Source: Streptomyces spongiae
GTDB lineage: Bacteria; Actinomycetota; Actinomycetes; Streptomycetales; Streptomycetaceae
Assembly: GCF_009377185.1 (NCBI RefSeq)
Contig: NZ_VJZC01000007.1
Coordinates: 1 to 64,000 of the forward strand
Length of the DNA: 64,000 bases
Reading direction: 5' to 3'
The position numbers and the translations under genes were made by a program. Every line of letters starts with the position of its first letter. The stretch's first letter is position 1. Positions 51,879-60,231 of the stretch are shown piece by piece. The notes under the pieces were generated by a model. That model ran no database searches, had not been told where the DNA came from, and was given only the letters and a program-made list of their open reading frames with translations.

Positions 51879-51902
51879 GTACGTACAAACGTACACGTGT
51901 AC
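51879..51902. promoter_or_regulatory. Palindromic operator upstream of MFS gene
   Basis: A perfect 12-bp palindrome GTACACGTGTAC (51891-51902) is preceded by GTACGTAC (51879-51886); together they form nested GTAC-rich repeats about 56 bp before the MFS start codon. The layout suits a dimeric TetR- or MarR-type repressor, but no adjacent regulator gene is seen on this side. Confidence 0.6.
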
Positions 51903-51943
51903 ATGGAACGGACGCAGAGGATCACTTGGTCACTGGAACTTGG

Positions 51944-52987
51944 TCACTGGAAGGCCGGTATGACTTCCTTGATGAACAGCTCCAGCGACGTGCGCTTCTC
52001 GTCGTGCGACATGCTGGTGTCGATCCAGAAGCTGTACTCGTCGACGCCGAGTGCCTCATAGGCGCGAAGTCGCTCGATGACCTCGGCAGGCGTCCCGATC
52101 ATGGCGGTCCTGCGCAGCGACTCCGGCCGGAACTCCGGCCGGTCCTCGAACTTCGACTCCGGACTGGGGGCGAGGAACCCGTTCCGTGGCGTGGTCTTGT
52201 TGCCGAACCAGGCGTCGAAGGTCCGGTAGAAGCGGTTGATCGCCTCCGCTGCCGGGCGCCAGCCCTCGGGCTCGTCGGGGGAGTGGAGATGTGTGTGGCG
52301 CAGGACCATCAGCTCGGGGCGCGGCACCTCGGGATGGTTCGCCACCGCGGTGTCGAACTTCTCCTTGAGTTCGGCGACTTCCTCGTCGCCCTTCATCAGC
52401 GGGGTGACCATGACGTTGCACCCCTGGGCCACGGCGAAGTCGTGGGAGGCGGGGTCGCGAGCGGCGATCCACATGGGTGGGGTGGGCTGCTGCACCGGCT
52501 TGGGCACACTGGTCGACGTCGGGAACTGCCATATCTCGCCGTCGTGGGCGTAGTCGCCATGCCAGAGGGCCCGGACGGCCGGGACGAGTTCACGCAGATG
52601 CTTTCCGCCGTCGGCGGCCGGCAGCCCGCCCGCCAGCCGGTCGAACTCGAACTGGTAGGCGCCCCGGGCGAGTCCGACCTCCATGCGGCCATTGCTGATG
52701 ACGTCGAGCAGCGCGCATTCGCCGGCGACCCTGAGCGGGTGCCAGAACGGGGCGATGACGGTCCCGGCACCCAGGCGAATGGTCGAGGTCTTCGCGGCCA
52801 GGTGCGCGAGCAGCGGCATCGGGCTCGGGGAGATCGTGTACTCCATCGCGTGGTGCTCCCCGATCCACACCGTGCCGAACCCGCCGGCCTCGGCCATCAG
52901 GGCCAGTTCGGAGAGGTTCTCGAAGAGTTGGCGGTGGCTGACCTCCTCGTCCCAGCGCTCCATGTGCACGAACAACGAAAACCTCAT
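51944..52987 (-). CDS. Luciferase-like flavin-dependent monooxygenase
   Basis: A 347-residue LLM-family TIM-barrel enzyme. GGFGTVWIGEHHAMEY, LGAGTVIAPFWHPLRVAGECALLD and GRMEVGLARGAYQFEF are signature blocks of this family, which uses reduced FMN from a separate reductase. A flavin reductase lies at 58932, giving a two-component system. Start 52987 overlaps the tautomerase stop. In a cluster with an aldehyde dehydrogenase, hydrolase and BCCT transporter, ring opening of an N-heteroaromatic is the best guess. Confidence 0.9.
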   Translation of the reverse strand: MRFSLFVHMERWDEEVSHRQLFENLSELALMAEAGGFGTVWIGEHHAMEYTISPSPMPLLAHLAAKTSTIRLGAGTVIAPFWHPLRVAGECALLDVISNGRMEVGLARGAYQFEFDRLAGGLPAADGGKHLRELVPAVRALWHGDYAHDGEIWQFPTSTSVPKPVQQPTPPMWIAARDPASHDFAVAQGCNVMVTPLMKGDEEVAELKEKFDTAVANHPEVPRPELMVLRHTHLHSPDEPEGWRPAAEAINRFYRTFDAWFGNKTTPRNGFLAPSPESKFEDRPEFRPESLRRTAMIGTPAEVIERLRAYEALGVDEYSFWIDTSMSHDEKRTSLELFIKEVIPAFQ

Positions 52988-53214
52988 GACTGCTCCTCGT
53001 CTGCTGTGGGGGCCAAGGCGCGGGCGGCGTCCATCTCGGTGAGGGTGACGTCACCGGTGGCCCAGTGCGCCCTGGGCACCTCGTGGACGACGACCCGGAT
53101 GTACTCGGGCCGGGTGTTCGCGGTGCGAAGGACCGCGGCGTGCACCTCGTGCATCAGGTCCCGGATCTGCGCCGGGGTGCGGCCCTCGGCGAGGGTGATG
53201 GTGACCTGTGGCAT
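52984..53214 (-). CDS. 4-oxalocrotonate tautomerase family protein
   Basis: A 76-residue small tautomerase. Processing of the initiator Met exposes Pro1 (MPQVTITLAEGRTPAQIRDL), the catalytic base of this family. An Arg follows at about residue 13, and the C-terminal part is EYIRVVVHEVPRAHWATGD. It is slightly longer than the classical 62-residue 4-OT. Stop and start overlap the neighbours. It likely tautomerises an enol or enamine formed after ring opening. Confidence 0.88.
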   Translation of the reverse strand: MPQVTITLAEGRTPAQIRDLMHEVHAAVLRTANTRPEYIRVVVHEVPRAHWATGDVTLTEMDAARALAPTADEEQS

Positions 53215-53215
53215 G

Positions 53216-54703
53216 TCAGCTCCGCATGGTGAACGGGTCGGCCACGGGCTCCTCGCTCGTGTTGATCCAGACGCTCTTGAGCCGGGTGTAGTCCTTGATC
53301 GTCTCGATGCCGTGCTCGACGCCCACGCCACTGGTCTTGAAGCCCTGCCGCGGTGACATCGGGGACATGGCGCGGTAGGTGTTGACCCAGACGGTTCCTG
53401 CGTCCAGCCGCGCCGCCATCCGGTGCGCCCGTGCGAGGTTCGTCGTCCAGACGCCGGCCGCGAGACCGTACTCGGTGTCGTTCGCCAGGCGCACGACCTC
53501 GTCCTCGGTGTCGAACGGCATGATCGCAGCGACGGGGCCGAAGATCTCCTCACGTACGACGCGCATGCCGTTGTCGACGTCCACGAGGATGGTGGGTTCG
53601 TAGAAGTAGCCGCCGAGACCGCCGTCGGTGGCCCGGCCACCGGTCAGCACCCGGGCGCCTTCGTCGCGTCCGAGGTCGACGTACCCGGCCACCTTGTCCC
53701 GCTGGCCTTCGAAGGCCAGCGGACCGAGCTCGGTCTTCTCGTCCAGCGGGTCGCCGATACGGATGGTCCTGGCGCGTTCCGCGACCCGCTCGAGGAGCTC
53801 GTCGTAGACGGACCTGTGCGCGAACACCCGGCTGCCGGCGATGCACGTCTGTCCCGCGGCGGCGAAGATACCGGCGACGACACCCATCGCCGCGTTCGGG
53901 ACGTTCGCGTCCTCGAAGACGATGTTGGGCGACTTGCCGCCGAGTTCGAGCGTCGAGCCGATGAACCGGCTCGCGGTCGCCGCGGCGATGCGCGCCCCGG
54001 TCGCCGTGCTGCCGGTGAAGGAGATCTTCGCCAGGTCGTGGTGGTCGACCAGGGCCTGCCCGGCCTCGGCGCCGAACCCGGTGACGACGTTCACCGCGCC
54101 CGGCGGGAATCCCGCTTCGAGCGCCAGCTCGGCGAGCTTGAGCACCGAGGCCGAGGTGTACTCCGAGGGCTTGATCACGGCGGTGTTGCCTGCGCAGAGC
54201 GCGGGCGCCAGCTTGCTGCTGGTCAACGTCAGCGGAGAGTTCCAGGGCGTGATGGCTCCGACGACACCGAGAGGCTCCCGGGCCGTGTAGTTCAGCACCT
54301 GGCGGTCGGAGGTGGGGATGACATCACCGTGGATCTTGTCGGCCAGCCCGGCGTAGTAGTGGTAGTACTCCGGCAGGGCGGCCAGTTGCCCGCGCATCTC
54401 GCGCAGCAGTTTGCCGTTGTCCTTCGTCTCCGTGCGGGCCAGGTCTTCGGCGTTCTCGGCGATCAGATCGCCCAGGCGCCGCAGCAGGTGTCCACGCCGT
54501 GTCTGGCTGAGGTCGCGCCAGCGCGGGTCCTCGAACGCCTCTCTCGCGGCTGCCACGGCCCGCGCGATGTCGGTGGCGTTCCCGCGCGCGGCCCGGTAGA
54601 GGACCTCGCGCGTGGCCGGGTTGGTGCTCTCGAAGTACTCACCCGAGGCGGGCTCGACCCACGTCCCGCCGACGAAGTGCTGCAACGTGGTGAGGTCAGA
54701 CAT
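53216..54703 (-). CDS. Aldehyde dehydrogenase
   Basis: A 495-residue NAD(P)-dependent aldehyde dehydrogenase. Catalytic Cys in AGQTCIAGSR (about 300), general base Glu in LELGGKSPN (about 266), cofactor motif SFTGSTATG (about 243) and ITPWNSPL. Resembles muconic semialdehyde/betaine aldehyde dehydrogenases. Start 54703; its first bases overlap the upstream hydrolase stop by 8 bp. It would oxidise a semialdehyde or hydroxylactone after the flavin oxygenase step. Confidence 0.92.
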   Translation of the reverse strand: MSDLTTLQHFVGGTWVEPASGEYFESTNPATREVLYRAARGNATDIARAVAAAREAFEDPRWRDLSQTRRGHLLRRLGDLIAENAEDLARTETKDNGKLLREMRGQLAALPEYYHYYAGLADKIHGDVIPTSDRQVLNYTAREPLGVVGAITPWNSPLTLTSSKLAPALCAGNTAVIKPSEYTSASVLKLAELALEAGFPPGAVNVVTGFGAEAGQALVDHHDLAKISFTGSTATGARIAAATASRFIGSTLELGGKSPNIVFEDANVPNAAMGVVAGIFAAAGQTCIAGSRVFAHRSVYDELLERVAERARTIRIGDPLDEKTELGPLAFEGQRDKVAGYVDLGRDEGARVLTGGRATDGGLGGYFYEPTILVDVDNGMRVVREEIFGPVAAIMPFDTEDEVVRLANDTEYGLAAGVWTTNLARAHRMAARLDAGTVWVNTYRAMSPMSPRQGFKTSGVGVEHGIETIKDYTRLKSVWINTSEEPVADPFTMRS

Positions 54704-55427
54704 GTGCGCACTCTCCGATGAAGGTGGTGAGGGAGTCGACGAACGCCTCCGGGCGCTCGACGGGCAGCATGTGACGGGCCCGAGGGATGACCACCGCACG
54801 GCAGTCGGGAAGCGCCGAAGCGAGCCGGAGGGTCATCTCCGGGGTGGACCCGGGATCGTTCTCACCCGTCACCGCCAGTGCGCGTATGCCGATGGTGCCC
54901 AGGTCCGGAGCGAGTTCGGCGTCCGCGGTGGCGAACACGCGGTAGCAGTTGAGGAAGGACCGGACGTCGTTGGCACGCAGCGTGGCCTTGGTGTCGGCCA
55001 CCCGGTCGGGGGCGACGTCGGTGCCGGCGTACCACCGCTTCAGGGACGCGGCGGTACTCGCCGGGAAGTCGGCCTCGGCGGTGCGCAGTCGGGCGAGGAC
55101 GGACGCCCGCTCCTCGGCCGTGCGCCGACAGACCGAGCTCACCGAGGTCAGCGTGGCCGGCAGCTCCGGGCGGTGCAGTGCCACGTGCTGGGCGACGAGC
55201 GCGCCGAGTGAGAATCCGACCAGGTGCGAGCCTGCCGGAATCTCGCCGACGATCCCCTCGGCCAGGTCCGCGAGTGTCACCCCGTCGTTCACCGGCGGGC
55301 GAGTGCCGTGGCCCGGAAGGTCGGGGGCGATCACGGTGAACCGGTCGGTCAGGAGCGCGACGGAGGGCTCCCACATGGTGTGGTCGAGCCCGACACCGTG
55401 CAGCAGCACTATGGTCGGCCTGCTCAT
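54696..55427 (-). CDS. Alpha/beta hydrolase (PcaD-like)
   Basis: A 243-residue alpha/beta hydrolase. Oxyanion region LLHGVGLDHTMWEP, nucleophile elbow GFSLGA (Ser about 91), acid in TGENDPGS and catalytic His in RARHMLPVERPEAF. It looks like 3-oxoadipate enol-lactonase relatives. Possible jobs are lactone opening or hydrolysis of a ring-opened enamide. It shares a transcript with the aldehyde dehydrogenase and DUF1185 genes. Confidence 0.88.
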   Translation of the reverse strand: MSRPTIVLLHGVGLDHTMWEPSVALLTDRFTVIAPDLPGHGTRPPVNDGVTLADLAEGIVGEIPAGSHLVGFSLGALVAQHVALHRPELPATLTSVSSVCRRTAEERASVLARLRTAEADFPASTAASLKRWYAGTDVAPDRVADTKATLRANDVRSFLNCYRVFATADAELAPDLGTIGIRALAVTGENDPGSTPEMTLRLASALPDCRAVVIPRARHMLPVERPEAFVDSLTTFIGECAHV

Positions 55428-55433
55428 GTGCGC

Positions 55434-55985
55434 CTACTGCTCGGTGGAGAGCGGCGCCAGACGCTGCTGGGGGCGCCCCTGGGCCGCGGCGGCGAGCGCG
55501 ATGACGATCTCGTTCGGGTGGGGGGCGTCGGTGATGCGGACCTCGATGGTCTGGTGGTGCGAACGGATCGTGGCGTCGGTGATGTGCTTCAGCGGGATGT
55601 CGAAGACGACGCCGGCGGGCCCGCGCTTCTCGATGGCGGGCAGCAGGGTGGTGGCGCCCGCGGCCTTGCGGAAGTGGTCGCCGAACTTGAGCGTGTGGAT
55701 CAGTGCCGAGCCGTGCTCGATCTCGCCGTCCAGGCCGACGACGGCCGCCTTGCCGTACGCCTCGGCGGGAGCGTCCAGGGCGTCGAGTACCGCGGGGGCC
55801 AGCAGCCCGCCGAGGTCGGAGGCGTTCGCGTCGATGCCGGGAGCGAGGTCCTCGACGAATCCCTGGCCGGCCCAGGGGTTCTCGATCACCGCCGCGACGA
55901 CGGCGACCCTCGCGGGGCGATCGACCTCGCGGCCGCCTTCGGTGCGGATCTCCTCGACGACGGTCACGATCTTGCGGACGCTCAT
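55434..55985 (-). CDS. DUF1185 (amino acid synthesis family) protein
   Basis: A 183-residue protein with the DUF1185 pattern: VVAAVIENPWAGQGFVEDLAP, AYGKAAVVGLDGEIEHGSALIH, and SHHQTIEVRITDAPHPNEIVIALAAA. The function of the family is undefined despite its database name. It is a diverged paralogue of the next gene and overlaps it by four bases, suggesting a heteromer. No membrane segment or signal peptide. Confidence 0.85.
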   Translation of the reverse strand: MSVRKIVTVVEEIRTEGGREVDRPARVAVVAAVIENPWAGQGFVEDLAPGIDANASDLGGLLAPAVLDALDAPAEAYGKAAVVGLDGEIEHGSALIHTLKFGDHFRKAAGATTLLPAIEKRGPAGVVFDIPLKHITDATIRSHHQTIEVRITDAPHPNEIVIALAAAAQGRPQQRLAPLSTEQ

Positions 55986-56608
55986 GAGGGAACAACCTCC
56001 AGGCTTTCGGTGGTGACGACGGGGTCGGTCATACGGTCCCCGATGCGGGGGTGCGGGCGCGGCCCCGTCGACGCGGCCGCGATGACGACGATCTCGTCCG
56101 CACGCGGGGCGTCCGAGACGCGGGCGCTGATGGTCTGGTAGTGACTGCGCGTCGAGGCGTGTGTCTTGTGCCAGAGCGGGACGATCAGCGTCTCGCCCGC
56201 CTCGGCCCGCGTGTCGGCGAAGCAGATGATCGACTCGCCCTGGAGGAACTCCCGGACCAGGTTGCCGAAGTACGGGGTGTGGATGAGCGCCCCCGCGTGC
56301 TCGATCTCGCCCGACGTGCCGACGATGGCGGCCTTGCCGAACGACTCGATCTCGTCCACACCACCGAGGGAAGCGACGAGCCGGTCGGTCAGCAACTTCG
56401 CGAGCACCGGGGCTATGTGGCTCTGCTCCCTCGACAGGTCGGCCGAAGGGCCCGCGCTCACCCAGGGGTTCCGTATGACCGCGGCGACGCTCGCTCGCCG
56501 CGCGGGCTGAGCGGGTGCCTCGCCCGCCTCGGTGAAGACGACATCGCGGTAGAGCACGAGCTTCCGAAGACCGATGTTCTCGTCAGGGTGAACCATGCCT
56601 TCTTGCAT
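55982..56608 (-). CDS. DUF1185 (amino acid synthesis family) protein, second copy
   Basis: A 208-residue DUF1185 protein: ASVAAVIRNPWVSAGPSADLS, ESFGKAAIVGTSGEIEHAGALIHTPYFG, and SHYQTISARVSDAPRADEIVVIAAAS. Compared with the copy at 55434 it has N- and C-terminal extensions. The start is uncertain: ATG 56608 lacks a clear ribosome site, ATG 56596 is an option. The two ATGs sit in the arms of an inverted repeat CCATGC-AAGAAG-GCATGG (56593-56610). It heads the minus-strand operon divergent from the BCCT gene. Confidence 0.83.
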   Translation of the reverse strand: MQEGMVHPDENIGLRKLVLYRDVVFTEAGEAPAQPARRASVAAVIRNPWVSAGPSADLSREQSHIAPVLAKLLTDRLVASLGGVDEIESFGKAAIVGTSGEIEHAGALIHTPYFGNLVREFLQGESIICFADTRAEAGETLIVPLWHKTHASTRSHYQTISARVSDAPRADEIVVIAAASTGPRPHPRIGDRMTDPVVTTESLEVVPS

Positions 56609-56864
56609 GGCACAGGACGATAGGTTCCCTGTCTCGCGGTGGTCAAGAGGTCGAACGGAAGGGCTTCCCGAGGTCCGGTAAGGCCCCTGTTCGAGCCCCT
56701 GTTCAGGGCCTCTGAATGCTACTTGAGCTGTGTATTTGAGGAGTCTTTACGGCCGGGGCGGGATTCGCCGTTATCGAACCCTTGACGCTCTATCTGTGAC
56801 ATGCCTTACTGCTGCTTGTATGCCAGCCAGGCGGTCATCGAGCCCCGCGGACGCAAGGAGTCTC

Positions 56865-58493
56865 ATGTCCAGTCACCTTCAAACGGGTGCGGGAATGACA
56901 CCCGCGACGCCGTCGGGGAGCGGTGAGGAAAGCGCCCCCGACGGCACCCCCGACGCCACCTCCGACGGCACCAGAAACGGCCGCGACGGCGAGGGAAGGC
57001 TCGGTTCCGTCTTCTGGACCTCGATCGGCATCTCCGCCCTCTTCGTCGGCTGGGCGGTGCTCTTCACGGACAACCTGAACAAGGTCACGACCGACTCCCT
57101 GAACTGGGTGACGGCCACGTTCGGTTGGACCTACCTGGTGGTCACGCTCGCCATCCTCGTGTTCCTGGTGTTCCTGGCCTTCAGCCCCGCCGGCGGCATC
57201 CGGCTCGGCGAGGACAGCGACCGGCCCGAGTTCTCGACACCGACCTGGTTCGCCATGATCCTCAGCGCGGTCATGGGAATCGGACTCGTCTCGTACGGCG
57301 TCGCCGAACCGATCTCGCATCTGGCGACGCCGCCGCACGGTCTCGCCGAGCCGAACACGCCGGCGGCGGCGGTGCGAGCCCTCCAGTACTCCTACTTCGA
57401 CTGGGGACTGCACGCCTGGGCGATCTTCGCCGTCTTCGGTCTCGCCATCGCGTACTCGACGCACCGCAAGGGCCGCCGCACCCTGGTCAGCCAGCTGTTC
57501 GTGCCGCTGCTCGGCGACCGTGTGAACGGGCCGATCGGCAAGGCGATCGACGTGCTGGCCGTGTTCGCGACGCTCTTCGGCACCACGACGTCCCTCGGGC
57601 TGGGGGCCCTTCAGGTCAACAACGGTCTCGGCAGGCTGTTCGGGATGCCGGTCAACTCGGTGACCCAGGTGCTCATCATCGCCGCCGTCACGTCGGTCTT
57701 CACGCTCTCGGCGGTGACCGGAGTCAGCAAGGGCATCAAGTTCCTGAGCCAGGGCAGTACCGTGCTGGCGGTCCTGCTGTTCGTGTTCATGCTCGTCGTC
57801 GGTCCCGCCGTCTTCATCGCGAACCTGTACATCGAGTCCGTGGGCACCTGGGCCACCGACTTCTTCCGCATGAGCCTCCAGGGCACCGCGTTCGGCGGGC
57901 TCGAATGGATGCAGTGGTGGACCTACTTCATGATGGCCTGGTGGGTCTCCTGGGGTGCCTTCGTCGGAGTCTTCCTCGCCCGCATCTCCCGGGGCCGCAC
58001 CATCCGGGGCTTCGTCATGGGCGTCCTGGTCGTGCCCAGCGTGGTGTTCTTCACCTGGTTCACCGTCTTCGGCGGCACGGCGATTCACGTCGACATGTTC
58101 GAGGGCGGCGACATCGCCAAGCAGACCGCGGCCGACATCAACAGCGCGTTCTTCGCGACCCTCGACCACTTCCCGCTCGCGGGCGTCACCTCGTTCATCG
58201 CCATCCTCCTGGTCGTGATGTTCTTCGTCTCCGGCGCCGACGCCAACACGTACGTACTGAGCATGATGACCTCGGACGGGGCGCTCACCCCGCGTCGCTG
58301 GGTGCTCGTTCTGTGGGGATTCCTCACCGGAGTCACGGCCGTCGTGCTCATGCTCGCCGGCGGGCTGAACGCCCTTCAGAACACCGTCATCGTGACGTCC
58401 TTGCCGTTCCTCGTGATCATCGCCGGACTGGCGGTGTCCTTCTGGAAGGAACTCAGCAAGGACACGAGGGAGATGACCGATGTCGCACACTGA
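56865..58493 (+). CDS. BCCT-family betaine/choline-type transporter
   Basis: A 542-residue membrane transporter with about 12 helices. The BCCT signature lies at residues 345-385: WMQWWTYFMMAWWVSWGAF followed by VGVFLARISRGRTIRGFV. An acidic, Gly/Thr-rich N-terminal tail precedes helix 1. ATG 56865 has AAGGAG upstream. BCCT proteins import trimethylammonium and other zwitterions (betaine, choline, carnitine). Divergent from the oxygenase operon and followed by the flavin reductase and regulator, it suggests a betaine-like substrate for the pathway. Confidence 0.92.
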   Translation: MSSHLQTGAGMTPATPSGSGEESAPDGTPDATSDGTRNGRDGEGRLGSVFWTSIGISALFVGWAVLFTDNLNKVTTDSLNWVTATFGWTYLVVTLAILVFLVFLAFSPAGGIRLGEDSDRPEFSTPTWFAMILSAVMGIGLVSYGVAEPISHLATPPHGLAEPNTPAAAVRALQYSYFDWGLHAWAIFAVFGLAIAYSTHRKGRRTLVSQLFVPLLGDRVNGPIGKAIDVLAVFATLFGTTTSLGLGALQVNNGLGRLFGMPVNSVTQVLIIAAVTSVFTLSAVTGVSKGIKFLSQGSTVLAVLLFVFMLVVGPAVFIANLYIESVGTWATDFFRMSLQGTAFGGLEWMQWWTYFMMAWWVSWGAFVGVFLARISRGRTIRGFVMGVLVVPSVVFFTWFTVFGGTAIHVDMFEGGDIAKQTAADINSAFFATLDHFPLAGVTSFIAILLVVMFFVSGADANTYVLSMMTSDGALTPRRWVLVLWGFLTGVTAVVLMLAGGLNALQNTVIVTSLPFLVIIAGLAVSFWKELSKDTREMTDVAH

Positions 58494-58905
58494 CGCCCGT
58501 CGCGGGCTCATCGAGAAGGTGTGGGCGGCGGCCTGGGGCCAGGGTGACGTCGATGCCCTCGACACGCTGCTGAGTCCGGCCTACCTCCGCCACGGCGGAT
58601 ACCCGCACCCGCAGGACCTGAACGCCTTCAAGGCCACGATCGTCGCCATCCGGGCGGCGTTCCCGGACCTGGTCACGATGATCGACGACGTCGTGGTCGA
58701 AGGCGACAAGGCCGCGATCCGCTGGCACAGCACCGGAACCCACGAGAACTCGTTCCTCGGCGTCCCTCCCACCAAGCGGCACATCGACGTCAGCGGTGCC
58801 ACGTTCGCCCGCTTCGAGGAGGACCGGATCGTCGAGGAGTACGTGACGTGGGATCCCCGTGCGCTGCTCTCGGCGCTGGGCATCATCCAGGTGGGACAGG
58901 ACTGA
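58480..58905 (+). CDS. SnoaL-like ester cyclase/NTF2-fold protein
   Basis: A 141-residue NTF2-fold protein with the ester-cyclase pattern: WAAAWGQGDVDALDTLLSPAYLRH, FPDLVTMIDDVVVEGDKAAIRWHSTGTH and GVPPTKRHIDVSGATFARFEEDRIVEEY. The ATG lies inside the BCCT 3' end (14-bp overlap) with GAGGGAG upstream. Role unknown; it may act as isomerase or lactonising enzyme in this pathway. Confidence 0.82.
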   Translation: MSHTDARRGLIEKVWAAAWGQGDVDALDTLLSPAYLRHGGYPHPQDLNAFKATIVAIRAAFPDLVTMIDDVVVEGDKAAIRWHSTGTHENSFLGVPPTKRHIDVSGATFARFEEDRIVEEYVTWDPRALLSALGIIQVGQD

Positions 58906-58931
58906 TGATCGAGATGACAAGGAGCATGTCC

Positions 58932-59435
58932 ATGGCCTCGGCGGCCTCGAAGCCCGACATCGGGGTGATGAAGCAGGTCAACCGGCAGTTCGTCACCGGT
59001 GTCACCGTCGTGACCGCGATGGACGGGGAAACCCCCAGAGGTCTGGCCGTCAACGCGTTCGCGAGCATCTCGCTCGACCCCGCCACCGTGATGGTGTGCG
59101 TTCAGCGCACCTCGTCGACCCACGACTGCCTGTTCCGGGCGGGCCACCTCGCGATCAACATCCTGTCCACGGACCAACTCGACGTCGTCGGCAGGTTCGC
59201 GAGCAAGGCCGACGACAAGTTCAAGGACCTGGACTGGGAGAGCGGCCCGTTCGGCAGCCCGCTGATCGCTCGGAGCAGTGCGCGGATGGAGGTCGAGATC
59301 CGCGAGCGCCTCCAGGCCAGCACACACACCGTGTTCATCTGCCGCGTGGTGCACGCCACTGTCGCCGGGCACCAACCGATGGTCTACAGCGCGGGTAAGT
59401 TCTTCGACGGTGGCGCGCTCGCGCCGCTGGGATGA
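58932..59435 (+). CDS. Flavin reductase (FMN-binding split barrel)
   Basis: A 167-residue flavin reductase-like protein: FVTGVTVVTAMDGETPRGLAVNAFASISLDPATVMVCVQ, then HDCLFRAGHLAINILS and a C-terminal HQPMVYSAGKF. AAGGAG lies 7 bases before ATG 58932; an ATG at 58905 overlapping the previous stop is an alternative. It would supply reduced FMN to the luciferase-like oxygenase at 51944, as HpaC- or TgnB-type partners do. Confidence 0.88.
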   Translation: MASAASKPDIGVMKQVNRQFVTGVTVVTAMDGETPRGLAVNAFASISLDPATVMVCVQRTSSTHDCLFRAGHLAINILSTDQLDVVGRFASKADDKFKDLDWESGPFGSPLIARSSARMEVEIRERLQASTHTVFICRVVHATVAGHQPMVYSAGKFFDGGALAPLG

Positions 59436-59469
59436 CGGGCGGGCGGCTCGGGAGACGGAGGAGGGCTCG

Positions 59470-60201
59470 GTGAATCGCGGAAAGACCGAACCGAAGCGGG
59501 GGTCCTCCCGGCCGGAGGCCGGGGGAGGGTCGGTGCAGGGCCGGGTGATCGCCGAAATGCGTCGGCGCATCATCAAGGGGGACATCGAGCCCGGGGCTCC
59601 GCTGTCGGAGCTCGCCCTCGCGGAGGAGTTCGGGGTCAGCCGTACGCCGGTACGCGAAGCTCTCAAGCAACTGCAGACCGAGGGGCTCGTCGAGATCCGG
59701 CCCCGCGTCGGGACGTTCGTCACCACCCCGTCCCGGCGCGAGATCACCGAGCTCTTCGAGATGAAGGAGCTCATCGAGGGCGCGGCCGCTCGCCTCCTCG
59801 CCCTACGCGGCCGGGTCCCGGAGATCGACATGCTCGAGCGGAACCTGCGTGAGGCCGATGCGGCGGTGGCGCGGGACGACCGGGAGCGGTACGCGGAGTT
59901 GGTGCAGGAGTTCCACGACCTGCTCATCACCGGCGCCGACAACAGCAAGTTGGAAGCCCACTACCGGATCCTGATGAACCAACTGGCCTACTCCCGGCTG
60001 GTGAACACGTCGCTGAGCCAGCCGGGCCGCCCCCTCCAGTCCGACCGCGAGCACCACCGTGTCCTGGAGCTGATCCTGGAGAAGGACGGCGACAGCGCCG
60101 AGCAGGTGATGCGCGAGCACGTCAGGGCCAGCCGACGTGCGCTGCTGGCGGGGCTGCCCCTCGGTGGCTCGAACGAGAGGTCCGGCACGGCGGGTTCCTG
60201 A
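59470..60201 (+). CDS. GntR-family regulator (FCD subfamily)
   Basis: A 243-residue regulator. Winged helix: IAEMRRRIIKGDIEPGAPLSELALAEEFGVSRTPVREAL; the FCD-type ligand domain contains EFHDLLITGADNSKLE and REHHRVLELI with metal-ligand His positions. GGAGG precedes GTG 59470. It ends the plus-strand operon of region 4 and presumably controls the divergent 56609-56864 promoter region, where no consensus palindrome is obvious apart from the CCATGC/GCATGG repeat. Confidence 0.88.
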   Translation: MNRGKTEPKRGSSRPEAGGGSVQGRVIAEMRRRIIKGDIEPGAPLSELALAEEFGVSRTPVREALKQLQTEGLVEIRPRVGTFVTTPSRREITELFEMKELIEGAAARLLALRGRVPEIDMLERNLREADAAVARDDRERYAELVQEFHDLLITGADNSKLEAHYRILMNQLAYSRLVNTSLSQPGRPLQSDREHHRVLELILEKDGDSAEQVMREHVRASRRALLAGLPLGGSNERSGTAGS

Positions 60202-60231
60202 GGGCGGAGGGGGCGTTCGGGTCGGGTCGGG

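Noticed and set aside
60202-60231. GGGTC short tandem repeats between convergent genes
   Set aside because: Only two to three copies of a 5-base unit in GC-rich DNA; no evidence of function.
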